From contig CAMEEZ010000005.1 in assembly GCA_945915275.1 (NCBI GenBank), forward strand, positions 1-47,803: a stretch of 47,803 bases of DNA. Direction: 5' to 3'. The DNA comes from an uncultured Mycoplasma sp. GTDB lineage: Bacteria; Bacillota_I; Bacilli_A; RF39; UBA660. The position numbers were made by a program, and so were the translations under genes. Below the pieces are notes generated by a model. It had not been told where the DNA came from, ran no database searches, and saw nothing but the letters and a program-made list of their open reading frames with translations. The stretch's first letter is position 1. Each line of letters opens with the position of its first letter. Below, in pieces: positions 1 to 9,476 of the stretch.

Positions 1-866
1 TGATCTTTATCATCTAATAAAGCGGAAGATTTAAACCATTTAGCCCCTTCATTATCATATATATATCCTTTTTTATCTAGTTCTTCGACTATATTTTGTA
101 AAGAATATCTTTTGTATATATCTCTTTCACTTGTAAATACATCATATGTTACTCCATATTCTTCTAAATCTTTAACTATTTTATCTAATAATTCTTTAGT
201 AGCAAGGTCTTTATAATATTCTAATGGTTGATCAATAAAATCTTTGCCATGAACATCAAATATTTTTTTGGCCATTTCTATTATTTCTGGACCATAATAC
301 CCATTCTCAGGAAGTTCTTCATTTTTTCCACATAAATTTAGATATCTTGCTCTTAATGATAAGCCTAAATTAATAATTTGATTTCCCGCATCATTAATAT
401 AATATTCTTTAGTTACATTATAGCCACTAAATTTTAAAATTCTTGCTAAATTATCTCCATAAGCTCCGCCACGGGCATTACCTAAATGAAGAATTCCCGT
501 AGGATTTGCACTTACAAATTCTATATTATAATTTTGACCATTCCCAATATTATTTCTTCCATAATTTTCCCCAGCTTCTAAAACATTAAATATATTTTCA
601 TACAGATAAGAATTATCTACAAAAAGATTAATAAATCCAGGGGATTTTACTTCATATTTATTTACTATGTTTGTGTCCATATTAGATGTTATTTCTTCGG
701 CAACTTCTATAGGTGTTTTATCCAATTTTTTTGCTATTTTTAAAGCAATATTAGTCGAAAAGTCACCAAAGTCTTTATTACTTGGAATTGACACTTCAAC
801 AGATTCTTCTAAATTGTATAATTTTGATATTAATTTTTCTAATTCTTGTTTTAAAGTTTCTTTCAT
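1..866 (-). CDS. argS: Arginyl-tRNA synthetase, N-terminal part (truncated by window edge)
   Basis: Minus-strand translation from ATG at 864-866: MKETLKQELEKLISKLYN...VEVSIPSNKDFGDFSTNIALKIAKKL...NPTGILHLGNARGGAYGDNLARIL (class I HIGH-type motif HLGNARG); next to a DUF1934-like ORF, as in Bacillus ywiB-argS. Confidence 0.93.
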   Translation of the reverse strand, partial: MKETLKQELEKLISKLYNLEESVEVSIPSNKDFGDFSTNIALKIAKKLDKTPIEVAEEITSNMDTNIVNKYEVKSPGFINLFVDNSYLYENIFNVLEAGENYGRNNIGNGQNYNIEFVSANPTGILHLGNARGGAYGDNLARILKFSGYNVTKEYYINDAGNQIINLGLSLRARYLNLCGKNEELPENGYYGPEIIEMAKKIFDVHGKDFIDQPLEYYKDLATKELLDKIVKDLEEYGVTYDVFTSERDIYKRYSLQNIVEELDKKGYIYDNEGAKWFKSSALLDDKD

Positions 867-870
867 TTTA

Positions 871-1206
871 TCACTCTTTCAAACTTATAATTAATTTGTT
901 TGTTTCTTCTTTATCTAATTTATAAATTATAGTAATATTATCATCTTTGTCAACTATTTCCAAGTCTAAAAGTTTAATTTCTGTATATAAATTTTCATTT
1001 AATAAATCAATTGTACATAATTCTTTGTTAAAATCAAACAAAATCTTATATTCATCCGTTATTCTTTCTAAAATATAACTTTTATCTTTTTTTATCAATT
1101 TTAAATTATTATTTACTTTATAAGTATTATCTTCTTTAAAAAGATTATCATACTTTTCGATTAACTTGTCATTTTTGAAAAATGACCAACAAAATAATCT
1201 ATTAAT
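871..1206 (-). CDS. DUF1934/YwiB-like small beta-barrel protein (divergent; start uncertain, ORF track extends to 1260)
   Basis: C-terminal half resembles DUF1934 (LKLIKKDKSYILERITDEYKILFDFNKE...LLDLEIVDKDDNITIIYKLDKEETNKLIISLKE); located just upstream of argS. The only SD-like GAGGTGG sits inside the called ORF. Confidence 0.5.
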   Translation of the reverse strand: MNRLFCWSFFKNDKLIEKYDNLFKEDNTYKVNNNLKLIKKDKSYILERITDEYKILFDFNKELCTIDLLNENLYTEIKLLDLEIVDKDDNITIIYKLDKEETNKLIISLKE

Positions 1207-1293
1207 ATATACCACCTCATTAATCGGACTAATTATAGCATATAATGTATATCTTTGCACTTATAAAATAGCAAGTTTAAATCATAATAAATA

Positions 1294-3234
1294 ATGGTGT
1301 TTCAAATGAAAATTATTTATCGCATTACTAAATTTAGTGTTTTTATTTTTATAGCTGGATTAGTTGTATTAATTGGTCTTTATTTTTATGCATCTTTACT
1401 TCCAAAACTAGAGTTAAGGTCTGCAAATAGTTTTCAAATTTTTGATAGTTCAAACAAATTAATTACTCAAGGCTCCAGCAGTGAAAGTTGGACAAAACTT
1501 GAAGACATAAGTAAATATTTAATAGATGCAACAATTAGCGTTGAGGATAAAAACTTTTATAAGCATCAAGGTTTCGATTATTTAAGAATCATTAAAGCAA
1601 TGTATATTAATATAAAAAATAAAAACATTACTCAAGGAGCTTCGACAATATCTCAACAATATGTAAAAAATCTTTATTTAGATTTTGGACAAACTTGGAA
1701 AAGAAAGATTGAAGAAGCATTTTTAACAATGCAGTTAGAAATAAATTATGATAAAGATGAAATCCTTGAAGGATATTTAAATACTATAAATTATGGACAA
1801 GGAAATTATGGAATTAAAAATGCAAGTAAATATTATTTTAATAAAGACCCTTTGGATCTTACTTTAGAAGAATCCATTATTCTAGCAGGAATTTCTAAAA
1901 ATCCAAGTAATTATAATCCAGTTAGTAATTATGAAAAATCTATAGAAAGAGCAAAGATTGTGGCTAAATCAATGGTTAATAATAACATTTTAAGTGAAGA
2001 ACAATACAATAATTTGTTCCTTGAAAAAATTGAAATTTTAAAAACTAATGATAATGATTCATCCGATTTAATTATGTATTATAGAGATGCGGTTATGGAA
2101 GAATTAAATTCATTAAATTCTATTCCTACATCACTAATTGAAAGTGGTGGATTAAAGATTTATACTAATTTAGATTGGAATTATCAAAATGCTTTAGAAA
2201 ACTCTATTAATATAAATTTAAAAGATGATGAAAATATTCAAGTAGCCAGCATTATAATTGATCCTAATTCTGGGGGAGTTAAAGCTTTAGTCGGAGGAAA
2301 GAATTATGCAACTAGTCAGTATAATCGGGTAACTCAGGCAAAAAGACAAGTTGGGTCAACAATGAAACCGTTTCTCTATTATGCCGCTTTAGAAAATAAT
2401 TTTGTTTCCTCTTCGACTTTTACTAGTGAAGCGACAACATTTACTTTATCTAAAGGAAAACATTATTCTGTTACTAACTATGGAGATAAGTATGCAAACA
2501 AGCCAATTACTATGGCTGCAGCATTAGCATTATCTGATAATATTTATGCAGTAAAAACAAATATATTTTTAGGTCCTGAAACATTAGTTGAAGTAGCACA
2601 TAGAACAGGAATTAAAGGAGAACTATTGGCAGTTCCATCTTTAGCTTTAGGAACTAGCGAAATAACTATGCTAGATTATGCAAGAGGATATACAACTTTT
2701 GCAAGCGGAGGATATAAACGAAATATTCATTTTATAACTAAAGTTGAAGATTTAGATGGAAATATATTGTTCGAAAAAAAATATGAAGATGAATTAGTCC
2801 TAAATCCAAATTATACATACATTTTAAATGAAATGATGACAAATACTACTAACCCAAATTTTATTGATTATGCTAAACCTTCTGCTTTATCAATAGCAAA
2901 TAAATTAACAAATAAATACGCTATAAAAACAGGAACTACTGGCACAGATTTTTATTTAGTTGGATATAATCCTGACATAATGATGTTAGTATGGATTGGA
3001 TATGATGATTCTAGTGAGTTAGAATTAAGTAAAAATGTCTATACAAGGAATATTTTTGCCGATTCAGTTGAAAAAATTTTCTATAATAAAGAAGTTTCTT
3101 GGTATGAAACCCCCAAAAACGTTATCGGAATTCCGAAAAATGCTATTACAGGTGAAGAGGCAAAAGATACATCCAATTCTGCAATTTATTATTATGTTAA
3201 AGGTACTGAAAATTATGTTTTTAAAGAAGAATAA
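1294..3234 (+). CDS. Bifunctional penicillin-binding protein (class A: transglycosylase + transpeptidase); ATG at 1306 is a plausible alternative start
   Basis: GT51 motifs VEDKNFYKHQGFD, QGASTISQQYVKN; transpeptidase motifs STMK, SDN, KTGTT; N-terminal TM segment. Confidence 0.93.
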   Translation: MVFQMKIIYRITKFSVFIFIAGLVVLIGLYFYASLLPKLELRSANSFQIFDSSNKLITQGSSSESWTKLEDISKYLIDATISVEDKNFYKHQGFDYLRIIKAMYINIKNKNITQGASTISQQYVKNLYLDFGQTWKRKIEEAFLTMQLEINYDKDEILEGYLNTINYGQGNYGIKNASKYYFNKDPLDLTLEESIILAGISKNPSNYNPVSNYEKSIERAKIVAKSMVNNNILSEEQYNNLFLEKIEILKTNDNDSSDLIMYYRDAVMEELNSLNSIPTSLIESGGLKIYTNLDWNYQNALENSININLKDDENIQVASIIIDPNSGGVKALVGGKNYATSQYNRVTQAKRQVGSTMKPFLYYAALENNFVSSSTFTSEATTFTLSKGKHYSVTNYGDKYANKPITMAAALALSDNIYAVKTNIFLGPETLVEVAHRTGIKGELLAVPSLALGTSEITMLDYARGYTTFASGGYKRNIHFITKVEDLDGNILFEKKYEDELVLNPNYTYILNEMMTNTTNPNFIDYAKPSALSIANKLTNKYAIKTGTTGTDFYLVGYNPDIMMLVWIGYDDSSELELSKNVYTRNIFADSVEKIFYNKEVSWYETPKNVIGIPKNAITGEEAKDTSNSAIYYYVKGTENYVFKEE

Positions 3235-3327
3235 AAGTGTATATGATATATACTTTTTTTCTATTAATTGAGTATAATTCATTTATGAGTCCTCGTTGTT
3301 GCATTAGTTCTTTTTATTCTATTAAAA

Positions 3328-3349
3328 AACCACACCGATTGGTGTGGTT
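3328..3349 (-). terminator. Intrinsic terminator of the rpmH...noc operon
   Basis: AACCACACC-AATC-GGTGTGGTT followed by TTTTTAATAG on the minus strand, just after the ParB/Noc stop. Confidence 0.8.
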
Positions 3350-3367
3350 GAATTCTTATTTTAGATT

Positions 3368-4450
3368 TTATTCTTTATTAATTGTAATATTTATTTTATA
3401 ACTATTTCCTAAATCTAATTCCTCTATTAATATATTATTATTAGTATTTAAAGATTGAACTTTTTCTCGTAATTCATTAATAATATCTGTTAAATCTATT
3501 TTAGATTCGTCCTTATTATCTATAATTGAATCCTCATTTTGTTTAATCTCTTCTTCCTTAGGCAATTCGTCAACTTCTAAAAGTTCTACATCATCAAATA
3601 ATTTTATTTCATTAATTTGAGGCTCAGGTTGAACTATATCAAAACTAGGTATTTCAACTTCTTGAACTGGAGCAGTTGCTCCCATTCTAACTGGCTCATC
3701 TTCCAATACATTAAAAAATTTATTTTCTGATGGTTCTTTTTTTAGAGAATTTGTTTCATGTTCATTTATACTTATTATATCTGTTGCATTACTTTTTATT
3801 TCTTCAATGTTTTGATTCATATTTACAAGGGGCACATCCTCTTCTTCATTATTATTTTTCTTTAATAAATTATCTAATTGCCTTACTGTTAATCTTTCTG
3901 TTAAAATTCTTTCTAACCATTTATCCTGTTCTTCATTACTATTTAAAACTAGAAGTGAACGAGCATGTCTTTCTGAAATCTGTTCATTTAAAAGAGCATT
4001 TTGGACTTTATCTGATAAATTAAGTAAACGAAGTTTGTTAGCGATAGCAGATTGACTTAATCCCATTTTTTTGGCTATTTCTTCTTGTGTCATATTATTT
4101 TTTTCAATAAGATTTTTATAACTTTTTGCTTCTTCAATTGGAGTTAAGTCTTTTCTTTGAACATTTTCTACTAAAGCTACTTCTGCACTTGTTTGATCAT
4201 CTACTTCTGTAATTACAGCTGGAACAGAAGTTAACCCAGCCATTGTTGCTGCCTTATATCTTCTTTCACCTGCTATTATCTCATATTTCTCTCCAAGTTT
4301 TCTAACTACAAGCGGTTGAATTATTCCATGTTGCTTAATTGAAGCGGACAAATCATTTAGTGCTTTTTCATCGAACGAAATTCTTGGTTGAAATCTATTT
4401 GGAATTATATCTTCAATTGGAATTTGTAATATTTCTTTAGGTGGATTCAT
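3368..4450 (-). CDS. noc: ParB-family nucleoid occlusion protein, Noc-like, with long acidic linker
   Basis: ParB/Noc N-terminal domain (EILQIPIEDIIPNRFQPR...IIAGERRYKA...ALVENVQRKDL), HTH SQSAIANKLRLLNL and ISERHARSL resembling Noc (QSTIANKLRLLKL / ITERHARAL); directly downstream of rsmG as in Bacillus; C-terminal LDLGNSYKINITINKE dimerization-like segment. Confidence 0.8.
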   Translation of the reverse strand: MNPPKEILQIPIEDIIPNRFQPRISFDEKALNDLSASIKQHGIIQPLVVRKLGEKYEIIAGERRYKAATMAGLTSVPAVITEVDDQTSAEVALVENVQRKDLTPIEEAKSYKNLIEKNNMTQEEIAKKMGLSQSAIANKLRLLNLSDKVQNALLNEQISERHARSLLVLNSNEEQDKWLERILTERLTVRQLDNLLKKNNNEEEDVPLVNMNQNIEEIKSNATDIISINEHETNSLKKEPSENKFFNVLEDEPVRMGATAPVQEVEIPSFDIVQPEPQINEIKLFDDVELLEVDELPKEEEIKQNEDSIIDNKDESKIDLTDIINELREKVQSLNTNNNILIEELDLGNSYKINITINKE

Positions 4451-4489
4451 ACTATCAATCCCTTCTTCTTATTCTTCTATAATTTTATC

Positions 4490-5200
4490 TTATTTATTGT
4501 TTTTTTTCAATGGCTTTTTTAAGATTTTATCGTATGTTCTTGGATATATTTGATCTGTACTTTTTATTTTTTTTATTTCAACTAAACACCTTTTTCCTAA
4601 ATTAGTTGGTAGCTTTATTTCTTTTATTAATGGTTTTGCTCCACCTAAAATATTAATAGTTTCTTCAGCTTCAATTATTTCCTCATCTACATGAGATTTT
4701 AAAGCAATCGTATATCCTCCTATTTTTAAATATGGTAATGATAACTCTGCTAAAATTCTCAACTCAGATACTGCTCTTGATATTACTATATCAAAATGGG
4801 ATTTTTCTTTTAAATTTTCTACTCTATCATTTATTATTAAAACATCTTCAATATCAAGTTTTTCTAATAATTTTGCTAAAAAAGTAGTTTTTTTATTGTT
4901 GGAGTCAATTAATGTTAATTTTATATTAGGAAACAGTATTTTTAGAACAATACCGGGAAAACCGGCACCCGTCCCAATATCCATAATTTTTTCATTACTT
5001 AATTTATATATATATCCCACACTTGCTGAATCTAAAAAATGTTTTAAATATACATCATCTTTATTCCTAATCGCGGTTAAATTTGTATGAGTATTATATT
5101 CTAATAGATAATCACAATATATTTTAAACTTTTCTTTTTGATCTTCTGATAAAAATATATTATTATTTGCTAATTCTTTATAAAATTCTTCAATTTTCAT
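4490..5200 (-). CDS. rsmG: 16S rRNA (guanine-N7) methyltransferase RsmG (GidB)
   Basis: MDIGTGAGFPGIVLKI..., VISRAVSEL; adjacent to mnmG. Confidence 0.95.
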   Translation of the reverse strand: MKIEEFYKELANNNIFLSEDQKEKFKIYCDYLLEYNTHTNLTAIRNKDDVYLKHFLDSASVGYIYKLSNEKIMDIGTGAGFPGIVLKILFPNIKLTLIDSNNKKTTFLAKLLEKLDIEDVLIINDRVENLKEKSHFDIVISRAVSELRILAELSLPYLKIGGYTIALKSHVDEEIIEAEETINILGGAKPLIKEIKLPTNLGKRCLVEIKKIKSTDQIYPRTYDKILKKPLKKNNK

Positions 5201-7058
5201 TTTTTCCGTATTCCTTTTTTAAATATATTGCTAAAATCGATATATCTACAGGGTTAACACCACTTATTCTTGTTGCTTGGGATAAAGTTAGTGGTTTTAT
5301 ATCTTTTAATTTTTGTCTTGCTTCATTAGCCAAATTTTTAATTTTATCATAATCAATATCATCTGGTATTTGCTTTTCTTCTGCTTTTCTTAATTTTTCA
5401 CTTTCCTTATATGCTTTTTTTATATATCCTTCATATTTTACTTCTATTTCAACATTCTCAAAAACTTTTTCAAATTCTTTTATATCAATTAGTTCTGATA
5501 TGAATTTTATCGTAATTTCTGGCCTTTTTAACAATTCATAATATGATAATTTTGTATGAGGAATATTTATATTTTCTTTAATAAATTTTTGTTTTATCTC
5601 TTCAGTTAAGCTTAAGTTATTTGATTTCAATATATCTATTAAACTTTGAATATTATTTTTTTTGTTTAAATATCTTTCGTATTGTTTTTTACTTATTAAT
5701 CCATATTCATTTGCTATTTCTCTTAATCTTAAATCTGCATTATCATGTCTTAAAATAAGTCTAAATTCAGCACGAGAAGTTAGCATTCTATAAGGTTCTT
5801 GAGTTCCTTTAGTAACTAAGTCATCTATTAATACTCCTATATATGCTTCATTTCTTTTTAATATTAATGGTTTTTTATTTTCAAGTAAGTTTATTGCATT
5901 AATTCCTGCCATCAATCCTTGAGCCGCTGCTTCTTCATAACCAGAAGTTCCATTTATTTGACCAGCAGTAAACAAATTATTAATTATTTTTGATTCAAGA
6001 CTTGCTTTAATTTGTAAAGGATCTATTGCATCATATTCTATAGCATAAGCATATTTTGTGATTATGGCATTTTCTAGTCCATGTAAACTATGAACCATTT
6101 TATCTTGTATATTTTTAGGCATACTTGTTGAAAATCCTTGTAGATACCAATCATCATATTCTTTGCTCTCTGGTTCTAAGAAAAGCTGATGACGAGGTTT
6201 ATCACTAAATCTTACTAATTTGTCTTCAATTGATGGACAATATCTAGGACCAATTCCTGTAACATACCCTCCATACATACTTGATTGAGATAAATTTTCT
6301 AAAATAATTTTATGTGTTTCTTCATTAGTATAAATTAAGTAACACTTTTCTTGATTGTCAATGTCATATAATGGGTCATTATCAAAACTAAAAGTATATT
6401 GTTTTTTAGCACCATATTCTTCTTGCATAACTGAAAAATCAATAGAAGAAGCTTTAATTCTCGGTGGAGTTCCTGTTTTTAATCTTTGAATATTAAAACC
6501 ATATTTTTTTAAATTATCACTTAAATAATTTGAACGTTCTTCTCCATGAGGACCACCTGGAGTGTTTTGGTTTCCAATAAGAATATTTGCTTTTAAATAT
6601 GTTCCTGTAGTTAAAATTATAGTCTTACCTTCTATTTTTGTTTGATTTTTTAAGATTACTCCTTTAGCCGTATTATCCTCTATAATTATGTCTTCAACCA
6701 TATCTTCAATTATATCTAAATTAGAATAACTTCTTAAATGGTTTAACATATTTCTTGGATAAACTTTTTTATCTGCCTGTGCTCTTAAACTTCTTACTGC
6801 AGGACCTTTAGCATCATTTAACATCTTAATTTGAAAATGAGATTTGTCAGCTATTTTTCCCATTATTCCACCTAATGCATCTATTTCTCTTACAATAATT
6901 CCTTTAGCTGTTCCACCTATTGATGGATTACATGGCATATCAGCAATATTATTTATGTTAGAAGTAACTAAAGCTACTTTCTTATTTTTAAAAGCAACAA
7001 TATTTGCTGCTTCACATCCAGCATGTCCCCCACCTACAACAATTACATCATAAATCAT
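5190..7058 (-). CDS. mnmG: tRNA uridine-5-carboxymethylaminomethyl modification enzyme MnmG (GidA)
   Basis: VIVVGGGHAGCEAA FAD motif, MPCNPSIGGTAKG, FTAGQINGTSGYEEAAAQGLMAGINA. Confidence 0.97.
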   Translation of the reverse strand: MIYDVIVVGGGHAGCEAANIVAFKNKKVALVTSNINNIADMPCNPSIGGTAKGIIVREIDALGGIMGKIADKSHFQIKMLNDAKGPAVRSLRAQADKKVYPRNMLNHLRSYSNLDIIEDMVEDIIIEDNTAKGVILKNQTKIEGKTIILTTGTYLKANILIGNQNTPGGPHGEERSNYLSDNLKKYGFNIQRLKTGTPPRIKASSIDFSVMQEEYGAKKQYTFSFDNDPLYDIDNQEKCYLIYTNEETHKIILENLSQSSMYGGYVTGIGPRYCPSIEDKLVRFSDKPRHQLFLEPESKEYDDWYLQGFSTSMPKNIQDKMVHSLHGLENAIITKYAYAIEYDAIDPLQIKASLESKIINNLFTAGQINGTSGYEEAAAQGLMAGINAINLLENKKPLILKRNEAYIGVLIDDLVTKGTQEPYRMLTSRAEFRLILRHDNADLRLREIANEYGLISKKQYERYLNKKNNIQSLIDILKSNNLSLTEEIKQKFIKENINIPHTKLSYYELLKRPEITIKFISELIDIKEFEKVFENVEIEVKYEGYIKKAYKESEKLRKAEEKQIPDDIDYDKIKNLANEARQKLKDIKPLTLSQATRISGVNPVDISILAIYLKKEYGKNEN

Positions 7059-7066
7059 ACTATTCC

Positions 7067-8413
7067 TTACTTTCCTAAGCAGAAGTTTTTAAACATAATA
7101 TCTATAAGCTCATCTTGATAACTTTCTCCTGTTATTTCACCAAGTAAATCCCATGCTATTTTTATATCTATGGCCAACATATCCACTGGCATGACCTTTA
7201 TATTTTTTAAAACTTCTTCTAATTTTTTAATACTATTTTTAATTAAATTTTCTTGTCTTACATTGCTTGTTAATGAAAAATCATTAACCACAATTTGATC
7301 TAAATTGAACATATCAATTATTTTTTCTTTTAATAATTTTATTCCATCTATTGACTTGGTATTTCCATATATTACTGGAATATCTGTATTTAAAATTACT
7401 TTTTGGTCTAAATCATTTTTATTTACAAAAATTATGCTTCTCATTTTATCTATACTATTTAATAATGTTATTTCATCTTTGGTTAAAACTCTACTTCCAT
7501 CTATTATTAAAATTATTAATGAAGAATAATCCATCGCTTTTTTACTTTTTTCAACGCCAATTTTTTCAACGACATCTTCTGTTTCTCTAATTCCTGCTGT
7601 ATCTATAAAATTAATTTCAATATCATTTAACAGACATTTTCCTTCAATAATATCTCTCGTTGTTCCAGCAATATCTGTTACAATTGCCTTTTCTTCATCT
7701 AAAAAAGCATTTAAAAGACTGCTTTTACCGACATTCGGGCTTCCTATTAAAGCTACATTAATTCCAGAAGATACAATTTTATTTTGTTTTGAATTTTCTA
7801 AAATGTTATTTAGTTCTGCAATAACTTTAGTAATTCTTTCTTCAACTATTTGTTCAGTAATAATTAAATTATCTTCATATTCTGGAAAATCTATATTTAC
7901 TTCTATATTTGATAAAAGATCACTTAAAATATTTCTTACTGAATGTATTTTTTTATATAAAAGCCCATTCATTGAATTTATAGCTAATTTTCTTTTTTTA
8001 TCAGTGTCTGCTAATAATAAATCATTTATAGCCTCCGCTTGCGTTAAATCTATTCTACCATTTAAAAAGGCTCTTTTAGTAAATTCTCCTTTTTCTGCTA
8101 AACGACAACCACTTTCTATTAATATATCTAATACTTTTCTAGTAGTTGCTATTCCTCCATGGCAATTTATTTCTACAACATCTTCACACGTATATGATTT
8201 AGGACCAAACATTACTGAAACTAAAACTTCATCAATTATTTCTCCATTATATACTAATTTACCATAATTTATTGTTCTATTATTTTCTTTAGTTATTTTT
8301 GAACCCGAAAAAAATTTATTTATTATATTAATGGATTCAGAGCCACTTATTCTTATTATAGAAATTGCTCCAACTCCTAATGAAGTTGATATTGCACAAA
8401 TTGTATCATTCAT
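7067..8413 (-). CDS. mnmE: tRNA modification GTPase MnmE (TrmE); start refined to 8413
   Basis: MNDTICAISTSLGVGAISIIRISG start with upstream GGAGTGAG SD; G1 GSPNVGKSSLLN, DIAGTTRD, DTAGIRE, C-terminal FCLGK. Confidence 0.96.
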   Translation of the reverse strand: MNDTICAISTSLGVGAISIIRISGSESINIINKFFSGSKITKENNRTINYGKLVYNGEIIDEVLVSVMFGPKSYTCEDVVEINCHGGIATTRKVLDILIESGCRLAEKGEFTKRAFLNGRIDLTQAEAINDLLLADTDKKRKLAINSMNGLLYKKIHSVRNILSDLLSNIEVNIDFPEYEDNLIITEQIVEERITKVIAELNNILENSKQNKIVSSGINVALIGSPNVGKSSLLNAFLDEEKAIVTDIAGTTRDIIEGKCLLNDIEINFIDTAGIRETEDVVEKIGVEKSKKAMDYSSLIILIIDGSRVLTKDEITLLNSIDKMRSIIFVNKNDLDQKVILNTDIPVIYGNTKSIDGIKLLKEKIIDMFNLDQIVVNDFSLTSNVRQENLIKNSIKKLEEVLKNIKVMPVDMLAIDIKIAWDLLGEITGESYQDELIDIMFKNFCLGK

Positions 8414-8500
8414 TATACTCACTCCGAACGGTTGTATTATAGCAAATTGATATATAAAAATCAATTTATTCAAACAAACAAAAAATAGACTTATGTCTAT

Positions 8501-8836
8501 TTATAAATTTAAATTATTTGAATCGTCCAATTCATCTTTTTTATCTGGAAAAACTTTTTGAATTGCTAATTCAATTGCTTCATTAACATTTAAATATTTA
8601 ATTCCCTCTTTAATATTAAAATTAACATCTTTATCGAAATAAGCTCTGTTTGATAAAATTATTTCAGCAGTGTATTTAATTATGTCAATAATATTTTGTG
8701 TTGTATATTCAAAAGTTAAATTTTGATAATATTTTTTTAAATTTTCACATATTTCATATATATCATTAAGTGTCAACCCTGAATAATTTACTATGTCATC
8801 TATTTGTTCTTCAAATTCTTGAAATTCTTCTGGCAT
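8501..8836 (-). CDS. Small acidic hypothetical protein between jag and mnmE
   Basis: Intact 111-aa ORF, co-directional within the operon; no family recognised. Confidence 0.7.
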   Translation of the reverse strand: MPEEFQEFEEQIDDIVNYSGLTLNDIYEICENLKKYYQNLTFEYTTQNIIDIIKYTAEIILSNRAYFDKDVNFNIKEGIKYLNVNEAIELAIQKVFPDKKDELDDSNNLNL

Positions 8837-8856
8837 TAATATCCTTCTTTCAATAT

Positions 8857-9471
8857 TTAATTATTCACTTTTGGTTTAATTACCACATGTCTATTTGGCT
8901 CTTCACCTTTACTTTCAGTGTAAGCATACTTATTATTTGTTAAAGCATTATGTACAATTCTTCTTTCATAAGAATTCATGTTTTCTAATTCTACTTCGAC
9001 TTTAGTTTTTCCAACTTCTCTTGCAACATTTTTAGCTAATTTTTCCAATCTACTAATTTGTTTTGATTTATAATTTTCTACATCTAATGATATATATGGA
9101 TATGTACCTATTTCATTAAAGATTATTTGTTTAACAATAGTTTCAAGAGACTTTAGTGTTTGTCCATTTTTTCCAATTAATATTGGATTATTATTTGAGT
9201 ACATTCCAATTATTATTTGCTCATCTCTTATTTTCGCTTCAAATGAAACTTCTAATCCCATTTTTTCTAAAAGTTCTTTTAAATAGTTTTTTATTTCCTT
9301 TTGAATTTCATCATAAGTTATAGCCTCAACAATAATTTTAGTTCCTTTTAATAAACCAGCTTTTTGTTCATAACTTTTATAAATAATATTATCTAAAGAA
9401 ACATTATTTTCTTCTAATAATTTTTCTAATGCAGCTTCTTTGGTTTTTGCTTCTGATATTAACTTCTTCAT
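8857..9471 (-). CDS. jag: RNA-binding protein Jag/KhpB (Jag-N, KH, R3H)
   Basis: Jag-N like KTKEAALEKLLEE, KH GKNGQTLKSLETIVKQ, R3H ENMNSYERRIVHNALTNN; downstream of yidC. Confidence 0.93.
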   Translation of the reverse strand: MKKLISEAKTKEAALEKLLEENNVSLDNIIYKSYEQKAGLLKGTKIIVEAITYDEIQKEIKNYLKELLEKMGLEVSFEAKIRDEQIIIGMYSNNNPILIGKNGQTLKSLETIVKQIIFNEIGTYPYISLDVENYKSKQISRLEKLAKNVAREVGKTKVEVELENMNSYERRIVHNALTNNKYAYTESKGEEPNRHVVIKPKVNN

Positions 9472-9476
9472 TACTA

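Noticed and set aside
667-894. 75-aa plus-strand ORF
   Set aside because: Fully antisense to argS; no SD or family features.
3035-3282. Short ORFs on both strands at the end of the PBP gene
   Set aside because: Overlap the real PBP coding frame; composition artefacts.
3730-4023. 97-aa plus-strand ORF
   Set aside because: Antisense to noc/parB; low-complexity hydrophobic artefact.
7803-8267. 154-aa plus-strand ORF
   Set aside because: Antisense to the conserved mnmE coding sequence; arises from AT-rich codon bias.
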